Positions 46,613 through 55,554 of a stretch of 64,000 nucleotides of DNA are shown here, piece after piece. Position numbers and translations under genes: made by a program. The notes below the pieces were generated by a model. That model did no database searches, was not told where the DNA came from, and saw only the letters and a list, made by a program, of their open reading frames with translations. Source of the DNA: Marinobacter flavimaris (lineage in GTDB: Bacteria > Pseudomonadota > Gammaproteobacteria > Pseudomonadales > Oleiphilaceae); the NCBI RefSeq assembly GCF_002933295.1, contig NZ_PSSW01000001.1, forward strand, positions 682,001 through 746,000, in the 5' to 3' direction. Each line of letters begins with the position of its first letter. Position 1 is the first letter of the stretch.

Positions 46613-47710
46613 ATGCAGGTTCTAAAAGGAACCGGTAGTACCCTGATGTTCAAACCCGTTGTTGTCGCATCCGGGCTGTTGCTTCTGGCAGCAGCCTCGG
46701 GCTGCAGTCTGGTTGAAGACCGCTCCGAACGCTATGTGAATGCCACGGAAGGAAAACCACTGGAATTGCCGGAGACCGCCGACGATTCCCGTTTCAGTCA
46801 GACCATGCCCATCCGTGATGTCCAGCCGGCCGACGCCAGCAAAATGTATCCGTCCGATATTCCGCGTCCGCCGGACATGACATCGGACATCCTTGATGAA
46901 AACTACGTTATCGAAGAGCTGGATGGTCGGCTCTGGCTCCTGGTCAACGACGTGCCGGGCAGAATCTGGCCTGCGGTAAACAGCTATCTGTCCGAGCGGG
47001 GTCTTGGCGTCGGCTTCGACAGTCCCCAGTTGGGCATCCTGCAGACCGAACTTGCCAATTTCAGCAAGCGTGCCCGAAACCTTGTAGAGCTGTCGGATAA
47101 CCCATCTGCCGGCGAACAGAAAGTCGTTCTTCAAGTTCGGATGGCTCCCGGTGTGCGACGCAAGACCACAGAGGTGCAGGTACGCCGGCTTGATGTTGAA
47201 GGTCAGCCGGATGAGCTGATCCCCTGGACTGGCGTTTCTGATCCCTCCGAGCAGGCTCTGGAATTGCAGAGACGCCTGCTGTCCGATCTGGGTGACTTTC
47301 TCCGGGCGCGTGAAGAAACCAAGTCCTTTTCCCGGGCGGCATCCGGGATGGTCAGCGATCCGTTGGTTCGCCTGATCTCGGAAAACGATGAAGCCGTCGC
47401 GATCCGCATGGAGCTTGATTATGGTCGTTCCTGGGCGGAAGTAAGTCGGGCACTTACAGATTCCGGCATTCCCGTTGTCGATCTGAACCGCAGTGAAGGC
47501 TGGTTCCATGTCGATTTCCGCACCGAAGAAGAGCGGGATCCGGGCTGGTTCAGCTGGTTCAGTGACAAGGACGCACCCCAGCATACCCACACAGTCAGCC
47601 TTAGCCAGCAGAGCGACGCCATTGTCATCTCTGCCGAGGACGTTCCGGGTTACACTGGCAGCCGGACGACGCCGGATCTGCTCGAGCAACTGTTCGATTA
47701 CCTATACTGA
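46613..47710 (+). CDS. bamC: Outer membrane protein assembly factor BamC
   Basis: Lipoprotein subunit of the BAM complex. The 365 residues carry a lipoprotein signal with lipobox ASGC (Cys about residue 31), an extended N-terminal segment that in relatives packs on BamD ([25 protein letters not shown]), then two helix-grip domains ([59 protein letters not shown]). ATG at 46613 has CGGAG upstream; 46646 is an alternative that keeps the lipobox. The neighbours dapA and purC match the gene order in relatives. Confidence 0.93.
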   Translation: MQVLKGTGSTLMFKPVVVASGLLLLAAASGCSLVEDRSERYVNATEGKPLELPETADDSRFSQTMPIRDVQPADASKMYPSDIPRPPDMTSDILDENYVIEELDGRLWLLVNDVPGRIWPAVNSYLSERGLGVGFDSPQLGILQTELANFSKRARNLVELSDNPSAGEQKVVLQVRMAPGVRRKTTEVQVRRLDVEGQPDELIPWTGVSDPSEQALELQRRLLSDLGDFLRAREETKSFSRAASGMVSDPLVRLISENDEAVAIRMELDYGRSWAEVSRALTDSGIPVVDLNRSEGWFHVDFRTEEERDPGWFSWFSDKDAPQHTHTVSLSQQSDAIVISAEDVPGYTGSRTTPDLLEQLFDYLY

Positions 47711-47720
47711 TTCAGGAAGA

Positions 47721-47743
47721 GGCCGCCAGAGGCGGCCGCTTTT
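47721..47743 (+). terminator. Hairpin between bamC and purC
   Basis: GGCCGCC-AGA-GGCGGCC followed by GCTTTT lies 10 bp after the bamC stop and just before the purC ribosome site. A short terminator or attenuator. Confidence 0.65.
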
Positions 47744-47754
47744 CGGAGACCCCA

Positions 47755-48468
47755 ATGGAAAAACGCGAAGAACTCTACGCCGGCAAGGCAAAATCCGTCT
47801 ACCGTACCGACAACCCCGAACGTTTCGTGCTGGTATTCCGTGACGACACATCCGCCTTCGATGGTGAGAAAAAGGAACAGCTCAATCGCAAGGGCATGGT
47901 GAACAACAAGTTCAATGCGTTCATCATGGAGAAGCTGGAAGCGGCAGGTGTGCCGACCCATTTTGAAGGGTTGCTGTCGTCCACCGAATCGCTCGTCAAG
48001 AAGCTGGATATGATTCCGGTTGAATGCGTGGTTCGCAATGTTTCCGCCGGCAGTCTCTGCCGTCGTCTTGGCGTGGCGGAGGGGCAGGAACTGAATCCGC
48101 CCACCTACGAACTGTTCCTCAAGAACGACGCACTCCACGATCCGATGGTCAACGAATCCCTGGCCGTCAGTTTTGGCTGGGCCGCGGCGGATGAGCTGGA
48201 GCAGATGAAATCGTTGACCTATCGGGTTAACGACGTGCTCAAGGCCCTGTTTGATGAGGCAGGCATGCTGCTTGTGGATTACAAGCTGGAGTTTGGTCGC
48301 TGCGAGGGCAAGATCGTTCTGGGTGACGAATTCAGTCCGGACGGTTGCCGGATCTGGGACAAGGAAACCCGCAGGAAAATGGATAAGGATCGTTTCCGTC
48401 AGGGGCTTGGCGAAGTGATCGAAACGTACGAAGAAGTCGGGCGCCGTCTGGGAATCCAGTTCGACTGA
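47755..48468 (+). CDS. purC: Phosphoribosylaminoimidazole-succinocarboxamide synthase
   Basis: SAICAR synthetase of de novo purine synthesis: joins CAIR and aspartate with ATP. The 237 residues show the standard opening [33 protein letters not shown], the [20 protein letters not shown] block, and [30 protein letters not shown] with the ATP/metal residues. Length is typical of the bacterial single-domain form. It lies downstream of bamC in the same order as in Pseudomonas. Confidence 0.97.
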   Translation: MEKREELYAGKAKSVYRTDNPERFVLVFRDDTSAFDGEKKEQLNRKGMVNNKFNAFIMEKLEAAGVPTHFEGLLSSTESLVKKLDMIPVECVVRNVSAGSLCRRLGVAEGQELNPPTYELFLKNDALHDPMVNESLAVSFGWAAADELEQMKSLTYRVNDVLKALFDEAGMLLVDYKLEFGRCEGKIVLGDEFSPDGCRIWDKETRRKMDKDRFRQGLGEVIETYEEVGRRLGIQFD

Positions 48469-48500
48469 CTGAAACTGACAACAAATTCAAAAGGTGTGTC

Positions 48501-49238
48501 ATGCGTAAACTGATGCTTGCTGTAGGTGGTTCACTGTTTCTGGTGGCGCCTGTGTCACAGGCAGATGTGGTTGGTCTTGGAGCCAGTGTAAGTTACTGGG
48601 ATTCGGATCTGTCCGGCCAGGCTGCTGACAACGGTGATGTGGTTGATGTAGAAAATGACCTCAACCTAGACAGCGATTCGAATGCGAATGCGTCCCTGTA
48701 TCTTGAGCATCCGATTCCGGTGCTTCCCAATGTTCGATTGAACTACACTCTGGTACAGCAGAGTGGTCGTGGCCAGGTAAATGGTAACTTTGGCGGCGTG
48801 AATTTTGGTGGCCTTGATGTTCAGTCTGATCTCGATTTGGAGCAACTGGATCTGACTCTTTACTACGAGGTGCTTGATAACTGGGTGAACCTGGATCTTG
48901 GCCTTACCGCACGGGATCTGTCCGGAGAGCTTATTGTTAAAGAGGCCTTAACAGGCACGCCTTCGAACGAAACCACGGTCGATGCGGTCATACCCATGGG
49001 CTACCTCGCCGCTCGTTTCGACCTGCCACTAACGGGTGTTTCCGTAGGTGCTGAGGGCAACTTCATCAGCTTCGACGGTGACTCTCTGCACGATTTCAAC
49101 GCCTACGGCCAGTACGAGATCTCATTGATCCAGTTCCGCGCAGGCTATCGTCAGATGTCTATTGATTACGAAGACGGCAATGACCGGCTTGATGTCGAGA
49201 TAGGCGGACCGTTCGTGAGTGCCGGGGTATCGTTCTGA
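48501..49238 (+). CDS. Outer-membrane beta-barrel protein (TIGR04219-like)
   Basis: A 245-aa exported protein with a signal peptide (to about residue 21, SQA). It shows alternating-residue beta strands ending in an aromatic C-terminus ([11 protein letters not shown]), the BAM recognition pattern. The opening [20 protein letters not shown] resembles the TIGR04219 family of outer-membrane barrels seen in Vibrio, Shewanella and Marinobacter. Acidic and Asn-rich loops ([16 protein letters not shown]) are probable extracellular turns. The function of the family is unknown. It lies 32 bp after purC and 28 bp before the epimerase. Confidence 0.8.
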   Translation: MRKLMLAVGGSLFLVAPVSQADVVGLGASVSYWDSDLSGQAADNGDVVDVENDLNLDSDSNANASLYLEHPIPVLPNVRLNYTLVQQSGRGQVNGNFGGVNFGGLDVQSDLDLEQLDLTLYYEVLDNWVNLDLGLTARDLSGELIVKEALTGTPSNETTVDAVIPMGYLAARFDLPLTGVSVGAEGNFISFDGDSLHDFNAYGQYEISLIQFRAGYRQMSIDYEDGNDRLDVEIGGPFVSAGVSF

Positions 49239-49266
49239 GACTGGCAGTCTTTTCAGGGAGAGACAC

Positions 49267-50274
49267 GTGAAGATTCTTGTTACCGGAACGGCCGGTTTTA
49301 TCGGCTCACACCTGGCTCATCGCCTGCTTGATCGGGGCGATGAAGTCATTGGCGTTGATAACGTCAATGATTACTACGATGTGAACCTGAAGGAAGCGCG
49401 GCTGAAACGCCTGACCGACAAAGCCGGTTTCACCGAAGTCCGGCAGGATGTGGCTGACCGCGCCGCCATGGAAGCGCTGTTCGCCGAGCATAAACCCGAG
49501 CGGGTAGTGCACCTGGCGGCCCAGGCGGGTGTCCGGTATTCCATCGAGAATCCTCACGCCTATGTGGACGCCAACCTCGTTGGTTTCATGAACATCCTTG
49601 AAGGGTGCAGGCACAATAAGGTCAAGCACCTGGTCTATGCGTCCAGCAGCTCGGTGTACGGTGCCAACGAGACCATGCCGTTCTCGGTGCACGACAACGT
49701 GGATCATCCGCTGAGTCTCTACGCGGCCTCCAAGAAGGCCAACGAGCTCATGGCCCACACGTACAGCCACCTGTATAACCTGCCGACCACAGGCCTGCGG
49801 TTTTTTACTGTCTATGGTCCCTGGGGTCGTCCGGATATGGCCTTGTTTATCTTTACCAAAAAGATCCTTGCCGGGGAGCCCATCGACGTCTTCAACCATG
49901 GCCACCACCGCCGGGACTTTACCTACATCGACGACATCGTCGAAGGCGTGATCCGGACCCTGGACCATGTCGCCGAACCAAACGGGGAGTGGAGCGGATC
50001 AACCCCGGATCCCGGCACCAGCAAGGCGCCTTATCGCCTTTACAACATCGGGAGTAACAACCCGGTTGAGCTATCTCGCTTTATCGAGATTATCGAGGAG
50101 CGAGTCGGGAAGAAAGCCCAGAAAAACCTGCTTCCGTTGCAGCCGGGCGACGTGCCGGCCACCTACGCCAATGTTGATGATCTGATCGACGATGTGGGCT
50201 ATAAGCCAGCTACCCCCGTAGAGGAGGGTATTGCGCGGTTTGTGGACTGGTACCGGGACTTCTACAACGTATAA
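49267..50274 (+). CDS. UDP-glucuronate 4-epimerase (NAD-dependent)
   Basis: A 335-aa extended SDR predicted to convert UDP-glucuronate to UDP-galacturonate. It shows the NAD site [22 protein letters not shown], the family mark [52 protein letters not shown], the Ser-Tyr-Lys triad ([19 protein letters not shown]) and [16 protein letters not shown], all typical of the capsule epimerases LspL/CapI. The GTG at 49267 follows GGAGAG; the open frame extends upstream into the barrel gene. The substrate is supplied by ugd at 27.6 kb. Confidence 0.9.
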   Translation: MKILVTGTAGFIGSHLAHRLLDRGDEVIGVDNVNDYYDVNLKEARLKRLTDKAGFTEVRQDVADRAAMEALFAEHKPERVVHLAAQAGVRYSIENPHAYVDANLVGFMNILEGCRHNKVKHLVYASSSSVYGANETMPFSVHDNVDHPLSLYAASKKANELMAHTYSHLYNLPTTGLRFFTVYGPWGRPDMALFIFTKKILAGEPIDVFNHGHHRRDFTYIDDIVEGVIRTLDHVAEPNGEWSGSTPDPGTSKAPYRLYNIGSNNPVELSRFIEIIEERVGKKAQKNLLPLQPGDVPATYANVDDLIDDVGYKPATPVEEGIARFVDWYRDFYNV

Positions 50275-50277
50275 AAG

Positions 50278-50303
50278 AGGGCCAGCAACTGCTGGCCCTT
50301 CTC
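50278..50303 (+). terminator. Rho-independent terminator after the epimerase
   Basis: AGGGCCAGC-AACT-GCTGGCCCT, a perfect 9-bp stem with a tetraloop, is followed by TCTCGT and begins 4 bp after the stop codon. The T-run is short. Confidence 0.75.
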
Positions 50304-50334
50304 GTATCTGGGACTCGACAATGGAGCATTGTAG

Positions 50335-50874
50335 ATGATGGCAGTGTTAAAAAGATGGTTTCTGGTAGCCGCGCTTATCGGCATGGCCGGCTGCACCGCT
50401 CTTCCAGAGGGTATTGAGCCAGTCTCCGGTTTTGAGAGTGACCGTTACCTCGGTACCTGGTACGAAATCGCCCGCCTGGACCATTCCTTTGAGCGCGGTC
50501 TCACCAATGTTCGCGCGGAATACAGCCGTAACGACGACGGCAGCATCGGGGTAATCAATCGGGGTTATAACGTCGTAAAAGAAACATGGGAGGAAGCTGA
50601 CGGCCGAGCGGTGTTTGTCGAGGATGAGAGCACAGGCCACCTGAAGGTGTCTTTCTTCGGACCTTTCTACGCCTCTTATGTGGTGTTTGAACTCGACAAG
50701 GAACACTATTCATACGCCTTTGTGACGGGATACAACCGTGACTATCTCTGGTTTCTCTCGCGTACCCCCGAGGTCAGTGAGGAGGCGATTGAGGCGTTCA
50801 GGAGACGCGCAAAGGCAGAGGGCTTTGATCTGGAAGAGCTGATCATAGTGGAGCAGGGCAAGAATCGTTCGTAG
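50335..50874 (+). CDS. blc: Bacterial lipocalin (Blc-like lipoprotein)
   Basis: A 179-aa outer-membrane lipoprotein of the lipocalin fold. It has a lipobox at IGMAGC (Cys about residue 20), then the lipocalin signature YLGTWYEIARLDHSFERGLTNVRAEYS with the GxW motif, SYAFVTGYNRDYLWFLSRTP as second conserved region, and a C-terminal helix. Blc proteins bind fatty acids or lysophospholipids and are often stress-induced. Two adjacent ATG codons (50335, 50338) could start it; GGAG at 50323 favours the first. It is the last clear core gene before the tRNA-Val fragment. Confidence 0.92.
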   Translation: MMAVLKRWFLVAALIGMAGCTALPEGIEPVSGFESDRYLGTWYEIARLDHSFERGLTNVRAEYSRNDDGSIGVINRGYNVVKETWEEADGRAVFVEDESTGHLKVSFFGPFYASYVVFELDKEHYSYAFVTGYNRDYLWFLSRTPEVSEEAIEAFRRRAKAEGFDLEELIIVEQGKNRS

Positions 50875-50958
50875 CGATTGAAGTGCCTGAGGATGATGAG
50901 CGGGCACAAACAAAGCCAGTTCTTACAGGGAGTAAGCAACTGACTCTTTCGGCAGGAG

Positions 50959-51003
50959 TGGTAGGACCACCCAGATTCGAACTGGGGACCTCTACCATGT
51001 CAA
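50959..51003 (-). other. 3' half of tRNA-Val(GAC): candidate integration attachment site
   Basis: Read on the minus strand the 45 bases parse exactly as anticodon loop TTGACAT, anticodon 3' stem GGTAG, variable loop AGGTC, T-arm CCCAG-TTCGAAT-CTGGG, acceptor 3' strand TGGTCCT, discriminator A and CCA. The bases before it do not form a 5' half, so this is a fragment that begins at the anticodon loop. Tyrosine recombinases of islands and phages that target tRNA genes leave such 3' fragments at the distal end. The 356-bp gap around it (50875-51230) holds no convincing gene. Confidence 0.85.
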
Positions 51004-51014
51004 AATCGCGATTT
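51003..51014. repeat. Perfect palindrome abutting the tRNA fragment
   Basis: AAATCGCGATTT, a 12-bp perfect palindrome, overlaps the island-side end of the tRNA-Val fragment by one base. It could be part of a recombinase or directionality-factor site; its location is the only support. Confidence 0.35.
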
Positions 51015-51230
51015 AGGGTACATAAATACCTTAAATTTCATGAAAAAGCGCGAAAGTGCGACGTATTTACCGCACCCAACGTGGCCACACGAAATCAATA
51101 ACTTAAATACTGTATATTGAGAAGGATAGTTATTGGAATCCGCCGGATTGGTAATTTCAGTTTTAGTATGAGCTGAAGGGCTTGCCGCATCTTCGTTTGG
51201 AAGCCGGATTGAAGAGGCTAAATCTGCTAT

Positions 51231-51695
51231 TCACTTAGCTCCGCCTGGAACTTTATTTAGCACCAAGAAAACACCGACTGTCATCACACTTAACCCGGCG
51301 AGCCGCCTCAGGCTCAGGGTGAACTTTTGTACGCCCATCAAGCCAAAGTGGTCGATGAGGCTCATTGCGATGAGCTGTCCCAGTAAAACGAAAGCAATTG
51401 CATTGGATATGCCGAATCTAGGCGCTACCCAGGTAATTGTCAGAATATAGAAGAGGACAAAGAAGCCTCCGAAGTAGAAGTACACGGGAACATTGGCCCG
51501 AAAAATTTTTTCGGGAAAACCCTCCGTGGTGATCAAATAAGAAATTGCCAGAACCAGGGCAACGAAAAAGAGAATCGCAGCGGCCAAGGCCGGGCTCTGA
51601 AGTCTCGCGCCGAGTCCGCCGTTAAGCGTTGCCATCACAGGTATTCCGATTCCTGCGACCAACATGAGCAGGGCATAGGCGAATGAACTGTTCAT
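51231..51695 (-). CDS. DMT-superfamily transporter, YdcZ/DUF606 type
   Basis: A 154-aa inner-membrane protein with about five TM helices (FAYALLMLVAGIGIPVMATLNGGLGARL; AAAILFFVALVLAISYLI; YFGGFFVLFYILTITWVAPRFG; AIAFVLLGQLIAMSLIDHFGLMG; LAGLSVMTVGVFLVL). The N-terminal GIPVMATLNGGLGARL and the G-x-F-V-x-x-Y segment match the small half-size DUF606 transporters. The substrate is unknown. It follows the thioesterase by 20 bp and ends the minus-strand gene run next to the tRNA fragment. Confidence 0.82.
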   Translation of the reverse strand: MNSSFAYALLMLVAGIGIPVMATLNGGLGARLQSPALAAAILFFVALVLAISYLITTEGFPEKIFRANVPVYFYFGGFFVLFYILTITWVAPRFGISNAIAFVLLGQLIAMSLIDHFGLMGVQKFTLSLRRLAGLSVMTVGVFLVLNKVPGGAK

Positions 51696-51715
51696 TTTTG
51701 ATCCTCAGCAAAATT

Positions 51716-52156
51716 CTAAATTTCTTCAGCACTAACTTGAGGGATGATGATTTCCTCAAGACAGTGGCGAATTTGTGCAGGCATGGGTACAGAGCGATTT
51801 TGGTCACGGTCCACGAAAACGTGCACCACTTGACCATGGGCTGCGGCTTCTTCTTCCGATTCTCTGAAAATACCTAACTCATAAGTAACGGAGCTGTTTC
51901 CAAGCTTCGAGACCCTGAGACCGACCGAAATTGAATCGGGATATGCAACGGGACGTCGGAATTGGCAGGATGAGCTAACGACATAGCCCACTATGTTGGC
52001 CGAATGAATATCGAGGCCACCTTGTTCAATGAGGTATCGATTAATCGTTGAGTCGAAATAGGAGTAATAAGTAACGTTGTTCACGTGTCCGTATACATCG
52101 TTGTCCATCCAGCGGGTGTAGACGGGGTAGAAAACCGAGAAGTCCTGTCGATTCAC
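51716..52156 (-). CDS. Acyl-CoA thioesterase, 4HBT/YbgC-like hot-dog fold
   Basis: A 146-aa single hot-dog protein. The active-site block YPVYTRWMDNDVYGHVNNVTYYSYFDSTINRYLIEQGG has the family Asp and the HVNNxxYxxxxxxA/T pattern; VGYVVSSSCQFRRPVAYPDSISVGLRV is the following strand pair. It probably hydrolyses an acyl-CoA. It lies 71 bp downstream of gabD beyond a hairpin, so it may be read through from the sigma-54 operon. The link of the thioesterase to that pathway is not clear. Confidence 0.88.
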   Translation of the reverse strand: MNRQDFSVFYPVYTRWMDNDVYGHVNNVTYYSYFDSTINRYLIEQGGLDIHSANIVGYVVSSSCQFRRPVAYPDSISVGLRVSKLGNSSVTYELGIFRESEEEAAAHGQVVHVFVDRDQNRSVPMPAQIRHCLEEIIIPQVSAEEI

Positions 52157-52183
52157 CTTGGCCCTCCAAGAGTATGACTTTAA

Positions 52184-52210
52184 GCGCCTCGATTCCTGAC
52201 ATCGGGGCGC
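52184..52210 (-). terminator. Hairpin between gabD and the thioesterase gene
   Basis: Arms GCGCCTCGAT and ATCGGGGCGC pair over 10 bp with one mismatch, around a 7-base loop. It is placed 18 bp after the gabD stop. There is no U-run, so it may be an attenuator or a stabilising 3' structure. Confidence 0.45.
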
Positions 52211-52227
52211 CTTGGTTTATGTGAGAT

Positions 52228-53697
52228 TTATTTCATTCCGCCCAGGCACAGGTATTTAAGCTCCATGTACTCGTCCAGACCGTAGTGGGAGCCTTCCCGG
52301 CCAAGGCCGCTTTCCTTTACCCCGCCAAAGGGAGCCACTTCTGTAGAGATAATGCCTTCGTTGACGCCAATCATTCCTGATTCCAGTTCTTCCGCTACGC
52401 GCCATACCCGATGGATATCCCGGCTATAGAAATAGGCCGATAAGCCGAACTCTGAATCATTTGCCATAGCGATTGCCTCGTCGTCGGTTTCAAACTTAAA
52501 CAACGGCGCAACCGGCCCGAAGGTCTCCTCTCGGGCGATCAGCATTTCCTGAGTAGCGTGAGTGAGAATTGTTGGTTCAAAGAAGGTTCCGCCTAGGGAG
52601 TGAGCTCGGCCACCCAAGGCAACCTTTGCACCTTTTGATGTAGCGTCTTCAATGTGCCGCTTCACCTTCGTGAGCGCCGCATCGTTGATAAGGGGGCCCT
52701 GCTGGGTTTCGCCTTCGAGGCCGGGACCAACCACCATTTTGCTGACAGCAGCCTTCAGCTTTTCGGTAAAGGCGTCGTACACGCCTGCTTGAACGTAGAC
52801 TCTGTTTGCGCAGACGCAGGTCTGGCCGGTATTGCGGTACTTGGAGGCCATAAGGCCGGCAACAGCTGCATCTAGATCCGCGTCATCGAAAACAATGAAG
52901 GGTGCATTACCTCCGAGTTCCAAACTGACCTTTTTGACGGTATCGCTCGCTTGTCGCATCAGAAGCTTCCCGACCGGCGTAGATCCGGTAAACGAAACTT
53001 TCCGCACGATGGGATTGCCCGTCAGCTCATTACCGACAGAGACAGCGTTGGGTTTGGAGCAGGTGATGATGTTGATTAGACCTGCCGGTACGCCGGCTTC
53101 CTCTGCCAGTGCGGTGATGGCCAATGCGGAGAGAGGTGTATCTTCGGCGGGTTTGACCACGACCGGGCAGCCTGCTGCGAGCGCCGGAGCAACTTTACGA
53201 GTAATCATTGCTATCGGAAAGTTCCAAGGGGTGATAGCCGCAACTACGCCAACCGGTTGTTTGATCACAACGATGCGTTTGTCCTTTCCATGGCCTGGTA
53301 TGACATCACCGTAGGCTCTCTTGGCCTCTTCGGCGAACCATTCGATAAAGCTGGCACCGTAGCCAACTTCACCGCGCGATTCGGCCAATGGCTTTCCCTG
53401 CTCAGCGGTCATCAGACGAGCAAGATCCTCCTGGTTGGCCATGAGTAGATTGAACCATTTGCGCAGAATGTTAGCGCGCTCTTTGGCGGGAGTAGAACGC
53501 CATGCTGGCCAGGCGGCTGACGCGGCCTCAATCGCTGCACGAGCGTCGGTGTCATCCATGTCTGGCACCGTTGCCAACTGCTCACCGCTGGCCGGATCGG
53601 TCACGGCAAACGTCTTTCCCGACTTCGCCGTTATCCATTGGCCGTTGATATACGCCTGTTCGCGCAGAAGTTCGCGATTCTTCAATTCAAGAGACAT
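52228..53697 (-). CDS. gabD: Succinate-semialdehyde dehydrogenase (GabD-like)
   Basis: A 489-aa aldehyde dehydrogenase closely matching NADP-type GabD. It shows the opening LLREQAYINGQWITAKSGKTFAVTDPASG, PWNFPIAMITRKVAPALAAGCPVVVKPAEDTPLSA, the catalytic Glu in VSLELGGNAPFIVFDDADL, and the catalytic Cys in NTGQTCVCANRVYVQ. The Cys-Val-Cys pair is typical of succinate-semialdehyde dehydrogenases. The C-terminal PFGGVKESGLGREGSHYGLDEYMELKYLCLG is also GabD-like. ATG at 53697 follows GAGG. It lies 33 bp after the iron-type alcohol dehydrogenase in the sigma-54 unit, so its substrate should be that enzyme's aldehyde. Related glutarate-semialdehyde dehydrogenases cannot be excluded. Confidence 0.88.
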   Translation of the reverse strand: MSLELKNRELLREQAYINGQWITAKSGKTFAVTDPASGEQLATVPDMDDTDARAAIEAASAAWPAWRSTPAKERANILRKWFNLLMANQEDLARLMTAEQGKPLAESRGEVGYGASFIEWFAEEAKRAYGDVIPGHGKDKRIVVIKQPVGVVAAITPWNFPIAMITRKVAPALAAGCPVVVKPAEDTPLSALAITALAEEAGVPAGLINIITCSKPNAVSVGNELTGNPIVRKVSFTGSTPVGKLLMRQASDTVKKVSLELGGNAPFIVFDDADLDAAVAGLMASKYRNTGQTCVCANRVYVQAGVYDAFTEKLKAAVSKMVVGPGLEGETQQGPLINDAALTKVKRHIEDATSKGAKVALGGRAHSLGGTFFEPTILTHATQEMLIAREETFGPVAPLFKFETDDEAIAMANDSEFGLSAYFYSRDIHRVWRVAEELESGMIGVNEGIISTEVAPFGGVKESGLGREGSHYGLDEYMELKYLCLGGMK

Positions 53698-53730
53698 GAG
53701 TAACCTCAATCAAATAAGAGCATGGCCAAA

Positions 53731-54888
53731 TTAGAAAGCGGCCTTGTAGATTGCCAGAGCGTCAGTTTCAGACACTTCCCGGGGGTTGTTTACAAGCAGT
53801 CGAGTTTGCTTCATGGAATCCGAAGCCAGGGTGGCCAGATCGGCCTCACCAATTCCGACTTCACGCAGGGTTTGTTCAAGCCCCAGATCAGCACTCAGGG
53901 CTTCAAGACGGTCGATGAATTGATTGGCCCTCTTAGCGGCAGGTGTGCCTGCCAGGTCTGGGAAAACATCGGTAGCCAGAATTGAATAGGCTTCACCGCA
54001 GATCTCCGTGTTAAACCGCATGACATGAGGCAGCACCAATGCGTTGGAAAGACCATGGGGTACATGGAAAATTCCGCCGATTGGGTAGGCAAGAGCATGC
54101 ACTGCCGCTACGGGTGAGTTAGCAAAAGCCTGACCTGCTAGCATGGCTCCGAGCAGCATGTCAGAGCGAGCTTTGACATTACTGCCATCCTTTACGGCTG
54201 TCTCAATATTAGCGCCGAGCAATCGCAGCGCTTCGCGAGCCAGGGCCTTTGAAACCGGATTGTTATTTGCGGAAGCTGACGTATAGCTTTCAATAGCATG
54301 AACCATGGCATCAATGCCGGTAGCCGCGGTCACGTGAGCTGGCAGCCCGAGAGTCAACTCGGCATCGAGCAAGGCGATGTCGGGAAGCAGCTGAGGCGCA
54401 ACAACGCCTTTTTTCTCGGTTTCACCAACAGTAATGATCGATATCGGTGTGACCTCTGAGCCCGTTCCTGCTGTCGTTGGAATCTGGATCAGAGGTAAAC
54501 GTTTGCCTTTGGCTTGTCCAACACCGTAAACGTCGTCTAACTTTTCCTCTCCGCCAATAAGAAGTGCAATCAACTTGGCAACATCCATGGATGAACCGCC
54601 ACCAAATCCGATAACACCATCCACTCCGGCTTCTCGTGCGTCGGCTAACGCGGCTTCTACGACTGACACAGGCGGATCGGCAACGACGCCATCGAATAAC
54701 TCGTACTTAACGCCTGCCTCGTTGAGGGAATTTGTAGCCACGTCAAGCAATCCAGCCTTGACGAGCCCGGGATCTGTAACGAGCAGTACCTTTTTACCCA
54801 TGTGCTCTTTCACGATTTGCCCAAGACGATGGGTTACGCCGGGTTCGCAAATAACGCTTTTGGTTGTGTTAAACGTAAATGCAGTCAT
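53731..54888 (-). CDS. Iron-containing alcohol dehydrogenase (possible 4-hydroxybutyrate dehydrogenase)
   Basis: A 385-aa group III alcohol dehydrogenase. The NAD-binding loop GFGGGSSMDVAKLIAL (about 95) and PTTAGTGSEVTP are present. Metal ligands lie in LLDAELTLGLP, TGIDAMVHAIESYTS and HALAYPIGGIFHVPHGLSNALVLPHVM (about 260-290). Family members include 1,3-propanediol, lactaldehyde, ethanol and 4-hydroxybutyrate dehydrogenases; motifs do not separate them. The partner gene encodes a succinate-semialdehyde-type dehydrogenase, which makes 4-hydroxybutyrate an attractive but unproven substrate. The perfect AGGAGGT ribosome site overlaps the livF stop, so it is co-translated with the importer. 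Confidence 0.9.
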   Translation of the reverse strand: MTAFTFNTTKSVICEPGVTHRLGQIVKEHMGKKVLLVTDPGLVKAGLLDVATNSLNEAGVKYELFDGVVADPPVSVVEAALADAREAGVDGVIGFGGGSSMDVAKLIALLIGGEEKLDDVYGVGQAKGKRLPLIQIPTTAGTGSEVTPISIITVGETEKKGVVAPQLLPDIALLDAELTLGLPAHVTAATGIDAMVHAIESYTSASANNNPVSKALAREALRLLGANIETAVKDGSNVKARSDMLLGAMLAGQAFANSPVAAVHALAYPIGGIFHVPHGLSNALVLPHVMRFNTEICGEAYSILATDVFPDLAGTPAAKRANQFIDRLEALSADLGLEQTLREVGIGEADLATLASDSMKQTRLLVNNPREVSETDALAIYKAAF

Positions 54889-54892
54889 TTGT

Positions 54893-54899
54893 ACCTCCT
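54893..54899 (-). promoter_or_regulatory. Perfect Shine-Dalgarno overlapping the livF stop
   Basis: On the minus strand the livF stop TAG merges with AGGAGGT (TAGGAGGT), four bases before the dehydrogenase ATG. This is the strongest ribosome site in the operon and couples enzyme synthesis to the importer. Confidence 0.75.
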
Positions 54900-55554
54900 A
54901 GGTCAGCGACGCAATCGGTTCGACGCTGCCACGTTCGATCTGAAAGGCTTTGTCGACTAGATCTGCGGAATGAGATTGGTCTGATTCAGACAGCAAGACT
55001 GTCAGGCCTTCATCTTTAAGTGTGCTCAAAACACTGGCGAGTCGTCTGGAAAGTGCGGGTGCCACTCCCTCGAATGGTTCGTCCAGTAGCAGCAAGTTGG
55101 TTCCAGTCATCATTGCTCGGGCCAGAGCAACGAGCTTTTGCTGACCGCCAGATAACTGCAGTGCACGGCGATCAGAGAAAGACTCTACCTCGGGCATCAT
55201 TTCGTAGATCCAGGCAAGTCTGGCTTCTGCGTTACCGAGTTGGCAGGCCCATGCTGGTGCCATGATGTTTTCTTCGACCGTCAGATCAGGTACGAGACGA
55301 CGATCCTCTGGCATATAGCCAATGGACATACCTGCGCGCTCATAAGAACCCTGATTGGTCATGTCCTCGCCATTGATCAGTACCTGGCCCGCTTTCGGCT
55401 TGATGAGGCCCATAATTGATCGGAGTGAGGTCGTCTTTCCGGCGCCGTTGCGCCCAATCAGCCCGACCATGGAACCCTTGCTGACGGAAAAGCTGACGTC
55501 ACGGAGAATAGTGGTACCTGCAATCTCCGTAGTGACATTTTTAAGTTCTAACAT
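54898..55554 (-). CDS. livF: LIV-type ABC transporter ATP-binding protein, LivF-like
   Basis: Second ATPase of the branched-chain/amide/urea-type importer. The 218 residues contain Walker A GLIGRNGAGKTTSLRSIMGLIKP, the Q-loop area IGYMPEDRRLVPDLTVEENIMAP (a LivF-type PEDR motif), signature LSGGQQKLVALARAM and Walker B LLLLDEPFEGVAPAL. It is slightly shorter than usual for LivF, because the C-terminal tail is reduced. The frame is open upstream, but MLELKNVTTEIAG at 55554 is the family start, inside the last codons of livG. Gene symbol is by family, not by demonstrated substrate. Confidence 0.9.
   Translation of the reverse strand: MLELKNVTTEIAGTTILRDVSFSVSKGSMVGLIGRNGAGKTTSLRSIMGLIKPKAGQVLINGEDMTNQGSYERAGMSIGYMPEDRRLVPDLTVEENIMAPAWACQLGNAEARLAWIYEMMPEVESFSDRRALQLSGGQQKLVALARAMMTGTNLLLLDEPFEGVAPALSRRLASVLSTLKDEGLTVLLSESDQSHSADLVDKAFQIERGSVEPIASLT

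Noticed and set aside
50883..51101. A 72-codon frame containing GPPRFELGTSTMS
   Set aside because: This part is only the complement of the tRNA-Val fragment read as codons; such frames are a known artefact around tRNA ends.
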